From assembly GCA_937876275.1 (NCBI GenBank), contig CALFIA010000341.1, positions 1 to 19,178 on the forward strand: a stretch of 19,178 bases of DNA. The letters run 5' to 3'. The stretch comes from an uncultured Actinomycetes bacterium (GTDB taxonomy: Bacteria > Actinomycetota > Actinomycetes > S36-B12). Below are positions 6,350 to 13,703 of this stretch, piece after piece. Position 1 is the first letter of the stretch; the number at the start of each line of letters is the position of its first letter. The notes beneath the pieces are model-generated. The model had not been told where the DNA came from and did not search any database. It saw only the letters and a list, made by a program, of their open reading frames with translations. The position numbers and the translations under genes were made by a program.

Positions 6350-6871
6350 CTACTTCTTCGACAACGACTCGGCAACGGCGGTCAGCAAGTTGGAGACGCA
6401 GGTGTCGGAAAGCTCGGCAGGCGCCGGAGCTGACAGGGCCTTCTTGGCCTCGGCCATGGTCAGGCAGTCAGCGACGTCAGTCGCGCCGGCGATCGAGTAG
6501 TAGTTCGCCATCACAGAGAAACGAGCCGTCGGATTAGCGAGGCTGGAGGAGATTCGCTCGATGGGGACATCCTTGCCCTCGGGCGTGGTGCAGACCTTTC
6601 CGTCGGCACTGAGTGCGCCATCAACGCCTAACTTGGCTACCGGCGCGAGGCAGACGGCCTTGAAGTAAGCAGCGACGACCTCAGGTGCGATGTTGACGGG
6701 AACCGACGATGCGGGCGCAGACGCCGGTGCGCTGGCAGCAGAGGAAGCGGCGGTCGATGGCGAGGCGCTACCCGAGGTCGAGGACGACGAGCCCGAGGAG
6801 CAGGCGGCCAGACCGACGAGAGCGGTAGCAGCAAGGACAATGGACGCAGTGATCTTGATGGATGAGGTCAT
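6350..6871 (-). CDS. Small secreted lipoprotein with four mature cysteines
   Basis: I do not recognise the family. The 173-residue product has a signal peptide with a hydrophobic core (IVLAATALVG) and a lipobox LAAC, giving lipid-modified Cys24. A Ser/Ala/Pro-rich linker (about 25-58) follows, then a globular part of about 115 residues with Cys74, Cys94, Cys136 and Cys158. These could form two disulfides outside the membrane. The arrangement suggests a small extracytoplasmic binding or structural domain. The ATG follows a TAGCCT box by six bases. It is separated from the upstream cupin gene by 52 bp and has its own promoter, so it is probably not part of the sugar operon. Confidence 0.8.
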   Translation of the reverse strand: MTSSIKITASIVLAATALVGLAACSSGSSSSTSGSASPSTAASSAASAPASAPASSVPVNIAPEVVAAYFKAVCLAPVAKLGVDGALSADGKVCTTPEGKDVPIERISSSLANPTARFSVMANYYSIAGATDVADCLTMAEAKKALSAPAPAELSDTCVSNLLTAVAESLSKK

Positions 6872-6877
6872 GGACGA

Positions 6878-6883
6878 AGGCTA
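6878..6883 (-). promoter_or_regulatory. Start-coupled promoter of the small lipoprotein gene
   Basis: On the minus strand TAGCCT lies six bases before the ATG at 6871. A possible -35, TTGGTC, sits 18 bases further upstream. The gene is likely expressed as a leaderless mRNA. Confidence 0.6.
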
Positions 6884-6923
6884 GACGCGGGATATGCGGT
6901 TGACCAAACCCGAACGTTCGCCG

Positions 6924-7304
6924 TCAGATCGTCGAACTCACGCGCTCATAGTCATCATCGAAGCGCTCGATGTCGTCCTCGTCGAAGTGGCCGAAGGCAA
7001 CCTCGAGAACTCGCACGGGGTGGCCTGATGAATTGCCCATGCGGTGCATGGCCAATTGCGGAATCCAGACATGCTCACCTGAGCTCAAGGAGCCGGGGAT
7101 CCCGCTCACTTCAATGTCGACAGGGCCGTCGATGATGGTCCAGAGCTCGCTTCGTCGCTGGTGGCGTTGCAGTGAGAGCCGGTGGCCGGGCTCGACGGTG
7201 ATGATCTTGACGGTGACCTTCTCATTCGTCGCGAACTGCTCGAAGTGACCCCAGGGGCGATCACTGATGAGTTGAGTCGGGATCTGCTGATCGGCGAGGG
7301 TCAT
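6924..7304 (-). CDS. Cupin of the type II mannose-6-phosphate isomerase family
   Basis: This 126-residue single-cupin protein matches the C-terminal isomerase domain of ManC-type bifunctional enzymes. It begins with DRPWGHFEQFATNEKVTVK. The metal site is in PGHRLSLQRHQRRSELW (His48, Glu53, with Gln46) and IPQLAMHRMGN (His87). Such cupins interconvert mannose 6-phosphate and fructose 6-phosphate, but stand-alone members have been tested rarely, so another phosphosugar is possible. The ATG has a strong AAGGAG site six bases upstream. It is the last gene of the operon, 26 bp after the GH130 gene, and would link released mannose phosphate to central metabolism. Confidence 0.83.
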   Translation of the reverse strand: MTLADQQIPTQLISDRPWGHFEQFATNEKVTVKIITVEPGHRLSLQRHQRRSELWTIIDGPVDIEVSGIPGSLSSGEHVWIPQLAMHRMGNSSGHPVRVLEVAFGHFDEDDIERFDDDYERVSSTI

Positions 7305-7330
7305 GACTTCTCCTTTGATGGGGCGAGAGC

Positions 7331-9016
7331 TCAGGCAGCTTCGCCGGTGGGCAGGGGGGTGCGCGAGCCGAGAGGTGATTCGGTGAGCAGTGCAAGCAGG
7401 CCCTCGAGATCAACGAAGGCGAAGCGAATCGAAGCGTCGCTGCATCCGTAGGGCAGTACGACGACACCTTGGTGGATCAGTGCACCGCAGGAGTAGATGA
7501 CGTTGGGAACGTAGCCCTCGCGCTCATCACCCTGGGGGCTCAACAGCGGTGTCTCGAGCTGGCCGATCACCTGTGTGGGGTCATTGATATCGAGAAGCAG
7601 CGCCCCGATGGAGTACACGCGCATAGGGCCGACTCCATGGGTGAGCACCAGCCACCCGACGTTGGTTTCCATGGGTGAGGTGCAGGCACCCAGTTGAACG
7701 ACCTCCCAGGAGTGCACGGGAGCCTGCACGACAACGGGCTGGCCCCAGCGCAGGGTGTCGGGCGATGTAGCGACGGAGATGTTCTCCCGATCCCAACGAG
7801 AGATTCCCCAGAATTCACCGTCGATCTTGCGGGGGAAGAGGGCCATGCCCTTGTTCTGGGCTGCGGCTCCGATCATCGGCTGAATCTCGAAGGTGGTGAA
7901 GTCACGGGTCTTGAGCATGTGCGGCGCAACCTTCGCACCGTCGAATGCCGTGTAGGTGCCGTAGTACGTCACGAGATTCTCGTGAGCGACCGGTTCAAAG
8001 GAGACCGACAGCGCGGCGAAATCATCATCGACAAAGCGCACGAAGCGCGCATCCTCCATGCCATGGCTCTCGGCAGGGCTGCTCGGGAAGATCACGCGCT
8101 CACTCAGTTTCGAGATCGGATCAAAGGTGAGGCAGAAACTCGACTCGGCTGTCCTGCGAATGCGTTCCAGGATTCCGTCGTGCGCATCACGGCGTGGGCT
8201 GTCGGCCTCACTCGATCGCAGAATCAGCTCGAGATCTCGAGGCGTGAACTCGTCGGGAAGCAAGCGAAGGATGGACTCAGCGGAGATCGCATCGCCCTGC
8301 CGACTCAGTGAGTCACTGAGGAAATCACGCGACATAGGCAGTGGCATGGTCGTGCCCGCGGTCAGGAAGCGACCTGGAGGGTCGATTTCCAGCTTGTGAA
8401 TGCCCGTGATCACCCCTGTTCGGAACTCGACACTGGATACGTGCCCCTCGCCAACAGCTCGTGCGCTCATGATGAAACGAAGCTCACCGGGATTGAGCTC
8501 ACTTTGGTCTGGGTGCGCAACGATCGACGGGTTGAACAGAGCGGCACCTTCGACCGCGTACTCCTGCGTGAAGTAGGCCCCGATGAGATCTCGACGAGTC
8601 TGATCCACGGCATCAGGCTGCACGTTGACGAGCGGCAGACGGTGCGCGATCAACGAGAAATGCTCGCGAAAGACAGTCAGGAGATCGGCGTGACGCCGGT
8701 CGAACTGCGCGATTGTTGCCGTGAGGGTGCTCTCGACCTCTTCGTCACTCATGGCCAGCAGCCGCTCGATCACGCTTTCCGCACGGCTGATGCCTTGAAT
8801 CAGGAATTCCTGACCGGGGAGGAAGCGTCGAGTGATCACCCTGCGGTGGTCAGGGAACAAGTGAATTGCCGAGCGAGTGACAATCGAGCCGTCGAGTGGC
8901 GGAACGACGGAGATGAAATCATTCGTCGATCGAGTTGTATGGGTCGAGCTCGTCGACTGTGATCCGCTAGAGCTGCCGATCGTCATCCCCGAGAAGTCGT
9001 TTCCGTCGGCGCTCAC
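7331..9016 (-). CDS. GH130-family glycoside phosphorylase/hydrolase (PH1107-like)
   Basis: This 561-residue protein carries the GH130 five-bladed propeller pattern. It has FNPSIVAHPD (161-170), the catalytic Asp in GMEDARF (Asp322), KGMALFPRKIDG (389-400), ISR (Arg407), LTHGVG (His460), GYVPNVIYSCG (501-511) and PYGCSDASI (522-530). GH130 enzymes mostly phosphorolyse or hydrolyse beta-mannosides. Arg407 and His460 fall where phosphorylases bind phosphate, so a phosphorylase is favoured but not proven. It is longer than the common 300-350 residue members because of about 160 N-terminal residues and an insertion around 210-300. No signal peptide is seen, so it acts in the cytoplasm. The GTG overlaps the preceding stop (GTGA). 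Confidence 0.87.
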   Translation of the reverse strand: MSADGNDFSGMTIGSSSGSQSTSSTHTTRSTNDFISVVPPLDGSIVTRSAIHLFPDHRRVITRRFLPGQEFLIQGISRAESVIERLLAMSDEEVESTLTATIAQFDRRHADLLTVFREHFSLIAHRLPLVNVQPDAVDQTRRDLIGAYFTQEYAVEGAALFNPSIVAHPDQSELNPGELRFIMSARAVGEGHVSSVEFRTGVITGIHKLEIDPPGRFLTAGTTMPLPMSRDFLSDSLSRQGDAISAESILRLLPDEFTPRDLELILRSSEADSPRRDAHDGILERIRRTAESSFCLTFDPISKLSERVIFPSSPAESHGMEDARFVRFVDDDFAALSVSFEPVAHENLVTYYGTYTAFDGAKVAPHMLKTRDFTTFEIQPMIGAAAQNKGMALFPRKIDGEFWGISRWDRENISVATSPDTLRWGQPVVVQAPVHSWEVVQLGACTSPMETNVGWLVLTHGVGPMRVYSIGALLLDINDPTQVIGQLETPLLSPQGDEREGYVPNVIYSCGALIHQGVVVLPYGCSDASIRFAFVDLEGLLALLTESPLGSRTPLPTGEAA

Positions 9017-10128
9017 GGTGTCGCTCCCGCAAGACGCCTAGCCTGCTGAAAGGTGGTGAGCATGGCGATGGTCGACTCGGCGCCGCAATTCTCATTGCGG
9101 CCATCTCGTTCGAGGCCGTCGAATCCAGCCCCATGGACGTGATCGGCCATCGGGGTCTGTGAGTCGTTGTCACCGTCAAACCAGTCGGCGCACATGCGCA
9201 CGACGTTCGCCCAGTGAGGATCCCTGGTGAGCCCGTAAGCGCGCGCCGCCGCTTCAGCGAGGGCAGCCACCTCGATGGGCTGTTGATCGAAGCCCGGTCG
9301 CGGCTCATCGTGATGCCAGCCGCCTACCGGTGTCACCGAGATGTGACCGTCATTCGTCTCGACGTGCACCAGCCACTCGAGCATCGTGAGGCCACGAATG
9401 GTGAAACGGGGTTCACGAAGTAACTCGCCCGCGGCGATGACTACCTCGGCGACACAGGCGTTCGCGTACGTCAATCGCTCCTCGGGCCACTTCCACTCTG
9501 GACGCTCGCTGGGAATTCCGATCTCGAACAGCGCGGTTCGCAGCAGATTCAGTGACGGTCGGTGGTCGGGAATGACTTTCAACACCTCGGCTGCTCCGAG
9601 CGCCGCGAAAGTCATTGACCGAGAGAAAGACGAGCGCTGATGCGCACTCCGCTCGAATACTGTGAGTGCTTCGTCGGCTAACTGCCTGCACGTCGCGACG
9701 GCAGTGCCGAGCCCCCAGAGCGCTCGACCCCAAGAATCATGAAGCATGGGCGAGTCGGTCCAGTCGCCGATGGCATTACGTCGATTGCGCATTCGCCCGT
9801 CGTACTCCTGCGCTTGTGTCAGGAAGTCGAGGTAGAGACGGGAGAGCTCATGTGCGGTCTGGGCATGGAGTCTGTCGGCCTCGGATTGCCCCTTGGTGTG
9901 CGGTTTTGCTTCTGCTTGCCCGGCCTCTCGGGCCGTGACGATCAAGCCTCGAGCGACGTCATCCACGCAGTACCCGTGTTCTATACGTGGATACGAATGA
10001 CGTGCATGCTCGAACAGGCCGATGTCGTCACTCATTCGCTGCAGGTGAGCGAGGCTGATCGGCAGATAGGTGCGATGCTGCGTGATCGCCTTGGGTGTGC
10101 GAGTCGTTCCTCGGGTCTCGGTACTCAC
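9013..10128 (-). CDS. Uncharacterised protein of a probable six-hairpin glycosidase-like fold
   Basis: I recognise this 371-residue protein only as the usual partner of GT4/GH130 genes; its activity is unknown. Repeated alpha-helical blocks and Gly/Trp motifs suggest an (alpha/alpha)6 barrel. The visible motifs are RIEHGYCVDDVARGL (48-62), DSWGRALWGLG (131-141), EWKWPEERLTYANA (211-224), DQQPIEVAALAEAA (281-294) and NENCGAESTIA (345-355). Several conserved acids (Asp56, Asp57, Glu217, Asp281, Glu351) could be catalytic. No signal peptide or membrane segment is present. GTGA overlaps on both ends couple it tightly to the GT4 gene before it and the GH130 gene after it. It could be a glycosidase, epimerase-like protein or sugar transferase; I cannot choose. 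Confidence 0.72.
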   Translation of the reverse strand: MSTETRGTTRTPKAITQHRTYLPISLAHLQRMSDDIGLFEHARHSYPRIEHGYCVDDVARGLIVTAREAGQAEAKPHTKGQSEADRLHAQTAHELSRLYLDFLTQAQEYDGRMRNRRNAIGDWTDSPMLHDSWGRALWGLGTAVATCRQLADEALTVFERSAHQRSSFSRSMTFAALGAAEVLKVIPDHRPSLNLLRTALFEIGIPSERPEWKWPEERLTYANACVAEVVIAAGELLREPRFTIRGLTMLEWLVHVETNDGHISVTPVGGWHHDEPRPGFDQQPIEVAALAEAAARAYGLTRDPHWANVVRMCADWFDGDNDSQTPMADHVHGAGFDGLERDGRNENCGAESTIAMLTTFQQARRLAGATP

Positions 10129-11258
10129 GCGCTGATCCGAACTCGCGTGGTGTGAAGCAGCTGCGCCGCGACATCGCGGTACTTGTCTGCCACCGCCGAC
10201 CAGAGCAGGTCAGGAGCCATTCGCCGAGCAGCGGCAGCCATCTCCTTGGCCGTCTCCGGCTCAGTGAGCAGGCGCCTGATCGCATTGGCGATCTGTCGAG
10301 GATTCTCGCGCTCGACCAGGATTCCCATTCCGCCGGACAGCAGCTCGGCGGCGTGCGGGAAGCGAGTGGAGATGACGGGCTTTCCTGCAGTGATTGCCTC
10401 GACGAGCACTCCTGAGGTCACTTGATCCTTGGAGTCATAGGGGAGTAGCACGATGTCGGCGCCGGCGACTATCTCTTGAAGTTCGGGAATGGTGAGGTAT
10501 CGCGCATCGAACTCAACGCGATCCTGCAAGCCTTTCTCCTGCACCTGCTTCACGAGGTTCTCCCGATACCGCTCACCTTCGTTCGCCACGACCTTCGGAT
10601 GGGTCTTGCCGACGATCTTGTAGAGGGGAGCTGGATTGAGGTCGGCCAACATCGACATGGCGCTGATGCCCCATTCGATTCCCTTCCCCGAGCCGATGAG
10701 TCCCCAGGTGAGAATGGTCGGGCGAAAGTTCGTACGAGTGCGAAAGCGCCCCGCCAGATGAGTCTCGTCAGCGCCATGCGGAATCACGACCACCTTGGCA
10801 GCGTCTACTTGGTACTTCGTCACGAGTCGATGGCGAGCGCTCGCTGTCATCGTCACGATCGTGTCGGAGCGGGTCGCGAGATCCTCGAGGATGAAGCGCT
10901 GATTGGCAGTGGGGGTCTCCAGAACGGTGTGACAGACAGTGATGATCGGCACGGTGATCGAGTTGATAGCCTCGACGACGTCCTGCCCGTCTTGACCACC
11001 GAAGATTCCGTACTCGTGCTGCACGATCACTACGTCGGTCGCATTCAGGTGTGCTGCCGTCTCGTACGCGCCTTCGAATGAGCCGCGAATCCATTGGTGA
11101 TCCACCTCTGACGGAAACCCGGACTGCAGGGCGTCGACCATGGCCACGATGCTCACTCGGTCGTTCCGAGTGGTGAGAGAGCCGGCGAGAGCGGCGGCAA
11201 AGGTAGCGAGGCCGCATTGAGTGGGCGGGTATGTGCTGAGCATCCCGTAAGTGGTCAT
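10125..11258 (-). CDS. GT4-family glycosyltransferase
   Basis: This 377-residue GT-B enzyme heads the operon. The N-terminal domain has STYPPTQCGLATF (8-20) and VIVQHEYGIFGG (77-88). The C-terminal nucleotide-sugar domain has VIPHGAD (158-164), TWGLIGSGKGIEW (184-196) and PYDSKDQVTSGVLVEAITAG (273-292), with the family acid near Glu287. GT4 enzymes move a sugar from an activated donor with retention of configuration; donor and acceptor are unknown here, and a GDP- or UDP-sugar is likely. The ATG is preferred over a GTG eight codons upstream because a GGAAGGA ribosome site lies just before it. Its stop overlaps the next gene (GTGA). Confidence 0.87.
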   Translation of the reverse strand: MTTYGMLSTYPPTQCGLATFAAALAGSLTTRNDRVSIVAMVDALQSGFPSEVDHQWIRGSFEGAYETAAHLNATDVVIVQHEYGIFGGQDGQDVVEAINSITVPIITVCHTVLETPTANQRFILEDLATRSDTIVTMTASARHRLVTKYQVDAAKVVVIPHGADETHLAGRFRTRTNFRPTILTWGLIGSGKGIEWGISAMSMLADLNPAPLYKIVGKTHPKVVANEGERYRENLVKQVQEKGLQDRVEFDARYLTIPELQEIVAGADIVLLPYDSKDQVTSGVLVEAITAGKPVISTRFPHAAELLSGGMGILVERENPRQIANAIRRLLTEPETAKEMAAAARRMAPDLLWSAVADKYRDVAAQLLHTTRVRISA

Positions 11259-11464
11259 AGAGGTCCTTCCATCTGCACGCACAGCGTCATGCGCGGGGTG
11301 CTTTGACGGTAACGGCGAGGCTTGGGCATGCCTGACCGAAAGCGGTCGTTAGCCCGAGCACAGACCGAGCAGAGGATGCGTGCTGCGTGATCTCAGGTAT
11401 GGAAGAGTGACGATGACCAGCTGACGTTGCGCGTCAGTCATCATGCGAAAGCCGAAGGAGTCAG
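11259..11464. other. Divergent intergenic region between the sugar operon and the zinc-ribbon gene
   Basis: About 206 bp without a convincing gene. It holds the GT4 ribosome site, a possible minus-strand TACCGT -10 (11306-11311) and a 5-bp hairpin GACCG-AAAG-CGGTC (11334-11347). It also holds an imperfect dyad (11412-11442) whose core is CTGACG-TTGCG-CGTCAG flanked by GATGAC and GTCATC. These could be operators, but no consensus matches a regulator that I know. Confidence 0.45.
11264..11270 (-). promoter_or_regulatory. Ribosome binding site deciding the GT4 start
   Basis: On the minus strand GGAAGGA ends five bases before the ATG at 11258. The alternative GTG at 11282 has no such site. Unlike many genes in the window, this operon is therefore leadered; a TACCGT box at 11306-11311 is a possible -10. 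Confidence 0.6.
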
Positions 11465-11701
11465 ATGGCTCAGCCGCCGACTTGTCCTCGTTGCCGTCGC
11501 TACGTGCCCAATGACGTCGAACCCGGTGTCGGCCCCGGCGTGCCATCACTTGCGGTCTCGGCGCAAGCAGAGCCGATCGAGGTGTGCCTGCCGTGTGGCT
11601 GGCATGAGGCCTGGCAGCAGGCACAGGGTGAACTGAGTGCCCCGCAGTCTTGGCCAGTGCTCGTTCCGGAGAGGTTCTACCGCGGCTTGGGTTCGTGCTG
11701 A
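11465..11701 (+). CDS. Small CxxC...CxxC zinc-ribbon-like protein
   Basis: This 78-residue protein is not a member of a family that I can name. Two CxxC knuckles, CPRC (7-10) and CLPCG (41-45), with a loop of 30 residues between them would hold one zinc ion. The remainder is Pro/Trp/Gln-rich and ends in Cys78. The ATG is preceded by GAAGGAG four bases away. It faces the sugar operon divergently and runs into the DUF429 gene with only 4 bp between the stops. Its size and Cys pattern suggest a protein- or nucleic-acid-binding ribbon. Reality as a gene rests on the ribosome site and the paired Cys motifs. Confidence 0.7.
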   Translation: MAQPPTCPRCRRYVPNDVEPGVGPGVPSLAVSAQAEPIEVCLPCGWHEAWQQAQGELSAPQSWPVLVPERFYRGLGSC

Positions 11702-11705
11702 GCGA

Positions 11706-12434
11706 TCAGGCCGGTGGCGGGAAGCTCACGATGAGACCGGTCGTCGTATTTCCGTAGGTCACCAGCGACTCAGGCGCCGTGGCGAACGTCCAGGCGATGT
11801 AAGCGCAGAAGATGGCGTCGATCTCGTCCTCGATCACGTTGAGCTGCGAATGCCTCGTCGCATTCTCAACCGCACGAGTGAGTTCTTCCCATCTGACGTT
11901 GTCGGTCAGGCGCAGCGAGTGATCGCAATGACTGACCATCATGGAGATCAATCGAATGAATTGCTCTCGCCGCATCTCGGGCGTGCGGCCGGACTTCGCC
12001 TTGTATTCGAGTACGCGGGTGAGTCCGAACAGACCGACCATGGAGCTGTGCGGGTAGACCTCGAGTGCGATCGGGGTACGCACTGTCAGGGAGCCTTCGT
12101 GGTCGGTGCTCCACCCGTATTCATCGACTAGGCCTTTCGCCCTGGGCACAGGCTGCATGCTGGGCTGACTCATGTTGGTCGGATGCGTGCCGGCGTGAAA
12201 TCTCCGGAAGTCCTGTGACAGGTCTCGTTCGCACTCGCGCATTCCTGCAGAGTTCGTCACGACTATCGGGGCGTCGATCGCGATGACAATAGGAGTGGCG
12301 CCTGCGAGAAACTCTGCGATCTCCGTGGCTGTCGTGACGGATGTCGATCGCAGAAGTGCGCCACTCTCATCAGTGAGCGCAATACCGGTACGCGCTTTGG
12401 TTCCCCAAGCGAGATCGATTCCGGCCACCTGCAT
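11706..12434 (-). CDS. DUF429 family protein (RNase H-like fold)
   Basis: The 242-residue protein opens with MQVAGIDLAWGTKARTGIA, the DUF429 signature, with Asp6 at the place of the first acidic residue of RNase H-like folds. IVIAIDAPIVV near residue 50, a RECERDL element, EVYPHSSM and a C-terminal EDEIDAIFCAYIAW complete the family pattern. A nuclease role is suggested by the fold only; the function is not established. The frame stays open upstream for another 95 codons, but those residues are not family-like. TACATT lies six bases before this ATG, so a leaderless start here is strongly favoured. Confidence 0.85.
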   Translation of the reverse strand: MQVAGIDLAWGTKARTGIALTDESGALLRSTSVTTATEIAEFLAGATPIVIAIDAPIVVTNSAGMRECERDLSQDFRRFHAGTHPTNMSQPSMQPVPRAKGLVDEYGWSTDHEGSLTVRTPIALEVYPHSSMVGLFGLTRVLEYKAKSGRTPEMRREQFIRLISMMVSHCDHSLRLTDNVRWEELTRAVENATRHSQLNVIEDEIDAIFCAYIAWTFATAPESLVTYGNTTTGLIVSFPPPA

Positions 12435-12440
12435 GAAGGG

Positions 12441-12446
12441 AATGTA
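12441..12446 (-). promoter_or_regulatory. Start-coupled -10 box of the DUF429 gene
   Basis: On the minus strand TACATT lies exactly six bases before the ATG at 12434. It decides between this start and the much longer open frame upstream. Confidence 0.62.
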
Positions 12447-12507
12447 TGGCCACCTGGACGTGAGCGCATGAGGTGCACCTTCTCGAAGCTGTTGCCCATC
12501 GGTGACG

Positions 12508-12513
12508 TAAAGT
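12508..12513 (+). promoter_or_regulatory. Start-coupled -10 box of the DUF2516 gene
   Basis: TAAAGT is followed by six bases and then the ATG at 12520. There is no ribosome site, so a leaderless mRNA is likely. The same hexamer ends the window at 19167. Confidence 0.62.
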
Positions 12514-12519
12514 CGGAAC

Positions 12520-12807
12520 ATGCTGGGTTCCGTGCAGTCCATCGTCATTCTCGCCCTATGGCTTGCCCTGACCGGCCTTGAGATCTGGGCCGTGATCGAC
12601 TGCGCACGCAGGCCCGCCCAGGCGTTTCCGGCCATCGATCGAAAGTCCAAGATTCTGTGGATCGTGCTCACCGGGGCGGCTCTCGCAACGGGGCTCCTGT
12701 TCCGCAATCCCTTCGGCATCTTTGGAATCGCCGGAGCGGTAGCGACCTTGGTCTACCTATTCGACGTGCGCCCCAAGATCATCGAGATCATGAAGCCCCG
12801 CTGGTAG
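12520..12807 (+). CDS. DUF2516 family membrane protein
   Basis: This 95-residue protein has three hydrophobic segments: about 5-27 (SIVILALWLALTGLEIWAVI), 44-60 (ILWIVLTGAALATGLLF) and 63-81. The charged loop CARRPAQAFPAIDRKSK lies between the first two. The pattern and length match DUF2516, a small integral membrane family found in actinomycetes. The function is not known. It stands divergent from the DUF429 gene and converges on gpmA, with a hairpin terminator between. A single-gene transcript is likely. Confidence 0.83.
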   Translation: MLGSVQSIVILALWLALTGLEIWAVIDCARRPAQAFPAIDRKSKILWIVLTGAALATGLLFRNPFGIFGIAGAVATLVYLFDVRPKIIEIMKPRW

Positions 12808-12827
12808 TTCAGTTTTTCCTCGACATA

Positions 12828-12861
12828 CGTGTGGCCCGCCTCTTTCGAGACGGGCCACACG
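12828..12861. terminator. Bidirectional hairpin terminator
   Basis: An 11-bp perfect stem (CGTGTGGCCCG / CGGGCCACACG) surrounds a 12-base apex that can form three more pairs. It lies between the convergent DUF2516 and gpmA genes. There is no long T-run after either arm. Confidence 0.85.
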
Positions 12862-12880
12862 CGTAGGCGCGGAAAGTTGG

Positions 12881-13642
12881 TTACTTCTTGCCCTGGTTCG
12901 CCACGGCAGCTGCAGCCTCGGAAGCAGCAGCCGGATCCAGGTACTCGCCCCCCTTGACGATGGGCTTGAGATGTTCATCGAGCTTGTAGACGAGCGGGAT
13001 TCCGGTCGGGATGTTGAGCTCGGCGATGTCGGCATCGCTGATGCCATCGAGATGCTTGACGAGTGCACGCAGCGAGTTGCCGTGAGCAGCGATGAGCACG
13101 GTCTTACCGGCGCGAAGCTCCTCGGCGACGATGACGTCTTCCCAGTACGGAATCAGCCGCGTGACGACATCCTTCAGGCATTCGGTAGCGGGAACTGCCT
13201 CGGGCGGAAGTGCGCTGTAGCGAGCATCGTGGGTCTGTGCCCACTCGTCATTCGGGTCGATGGCGGGCGGGGGAGTGTCGTAGGAGCGACGCCAGAGCAT
13301 GAACTGCTCATCGCCGTACTGCTCGAGAGTCTCCTTCTTGTTCTTGCCCTGCAGTGCTCCGTAGTGACGCTCATTGAGTCGCCAATTGCGCACGACCGGG
13401 ATCCAGTGGCGATCAGCGGCCTCGAGTGCGATCTGGCTTGTCTTGATAGCGCGCTTGAGAAGTGAGGTGTGCACGACATCAGGGAGGATGCCGGCTTCCT
13501 TGAGCAGTTCACCGCCGCGCTTGGCCTCGTCCATGCCCTTCTCGTTGAGGTCGACATCGACCCAGCCGGTGAAGAGGTTCTTGGCATTCCATTCGCTCTC
13601 GCCATGGCGGAGCAGGATCAGGGTGTAGGGCGCGTTGGTCAT
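12881..13642 (-). CDS. gpmA: 2,3-bisphosphoglycerate-dependent phosphoglycerate mutase
   Basis: This 253-residue cytoplasmic enzyme interconverts 3- and 2-phosphoglycerate. The catalytic loop LLRHGESEWN gives the phosphorylated His13, and other active-site residues are Arg64, Glu91 in NERHYGALQGKNK and His187 in IAAHGNSLRALVKHL. The length is standard; an Ala-rich tail closes the protein. The ATG has a CAGAAT hexamer six bases upstream, a weaker form of the leaderless box. It follows the YbjN gene by 61 bp on the same strand. The neighbourhood mshA/YbjN/gpm/senX3-regX3 is also found in M. tuberculosis (Rv0486-Rv0491). Confidence 0.97.
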   Translation of the reverse strand: MTNAPYTLILLRHGESEWNAKNLFTGWVDVDLNEKGMDEAKRGGELLKEAGILPDVVHTSLLKRAIKTSQIALEAADRHWIPVVRNWRLNERHYGALQGKNKKETLEQYGDEQFMLWRRSYDTPPPAIDPNDEWAQTHDARYSALPPEAVPATECLKDVVTRLIPYWEDVIVAEELRAGKTVLIAAHGNSLRALVKHLDGISDADIAELNIPTGIPLVYKLDEHLKPIVKGGEYLDPAAASEAAAAVANQGKK

Positions 13643-13703
13643 AGGTCAATTCTGCCCGAGTGAGTTTCTGGATTCTCAGTCGGCTTCGCTCTACCGGTGC
13701 CGG

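Noticed and set aside
6911..6920. Ten-base palindrome CGAACGTTCG
   Set aside because: It is short, not repeated in the window and carries no flanking signal; chance is the simpler explanation.
7694..8962. Two long plus-strand open frames opposite the GH130 gene
   Set aside because: Both are antisense to clear GH130 motifs and show no domain, signal or start features.
12435..12719. 95-residue N-terminal extension of the DUF429 protein
   Set aside because: The extra residues are Arg-rich and not family-like, they overlap the divergent DUF2516 gene, and TACATT marks the shorter start.
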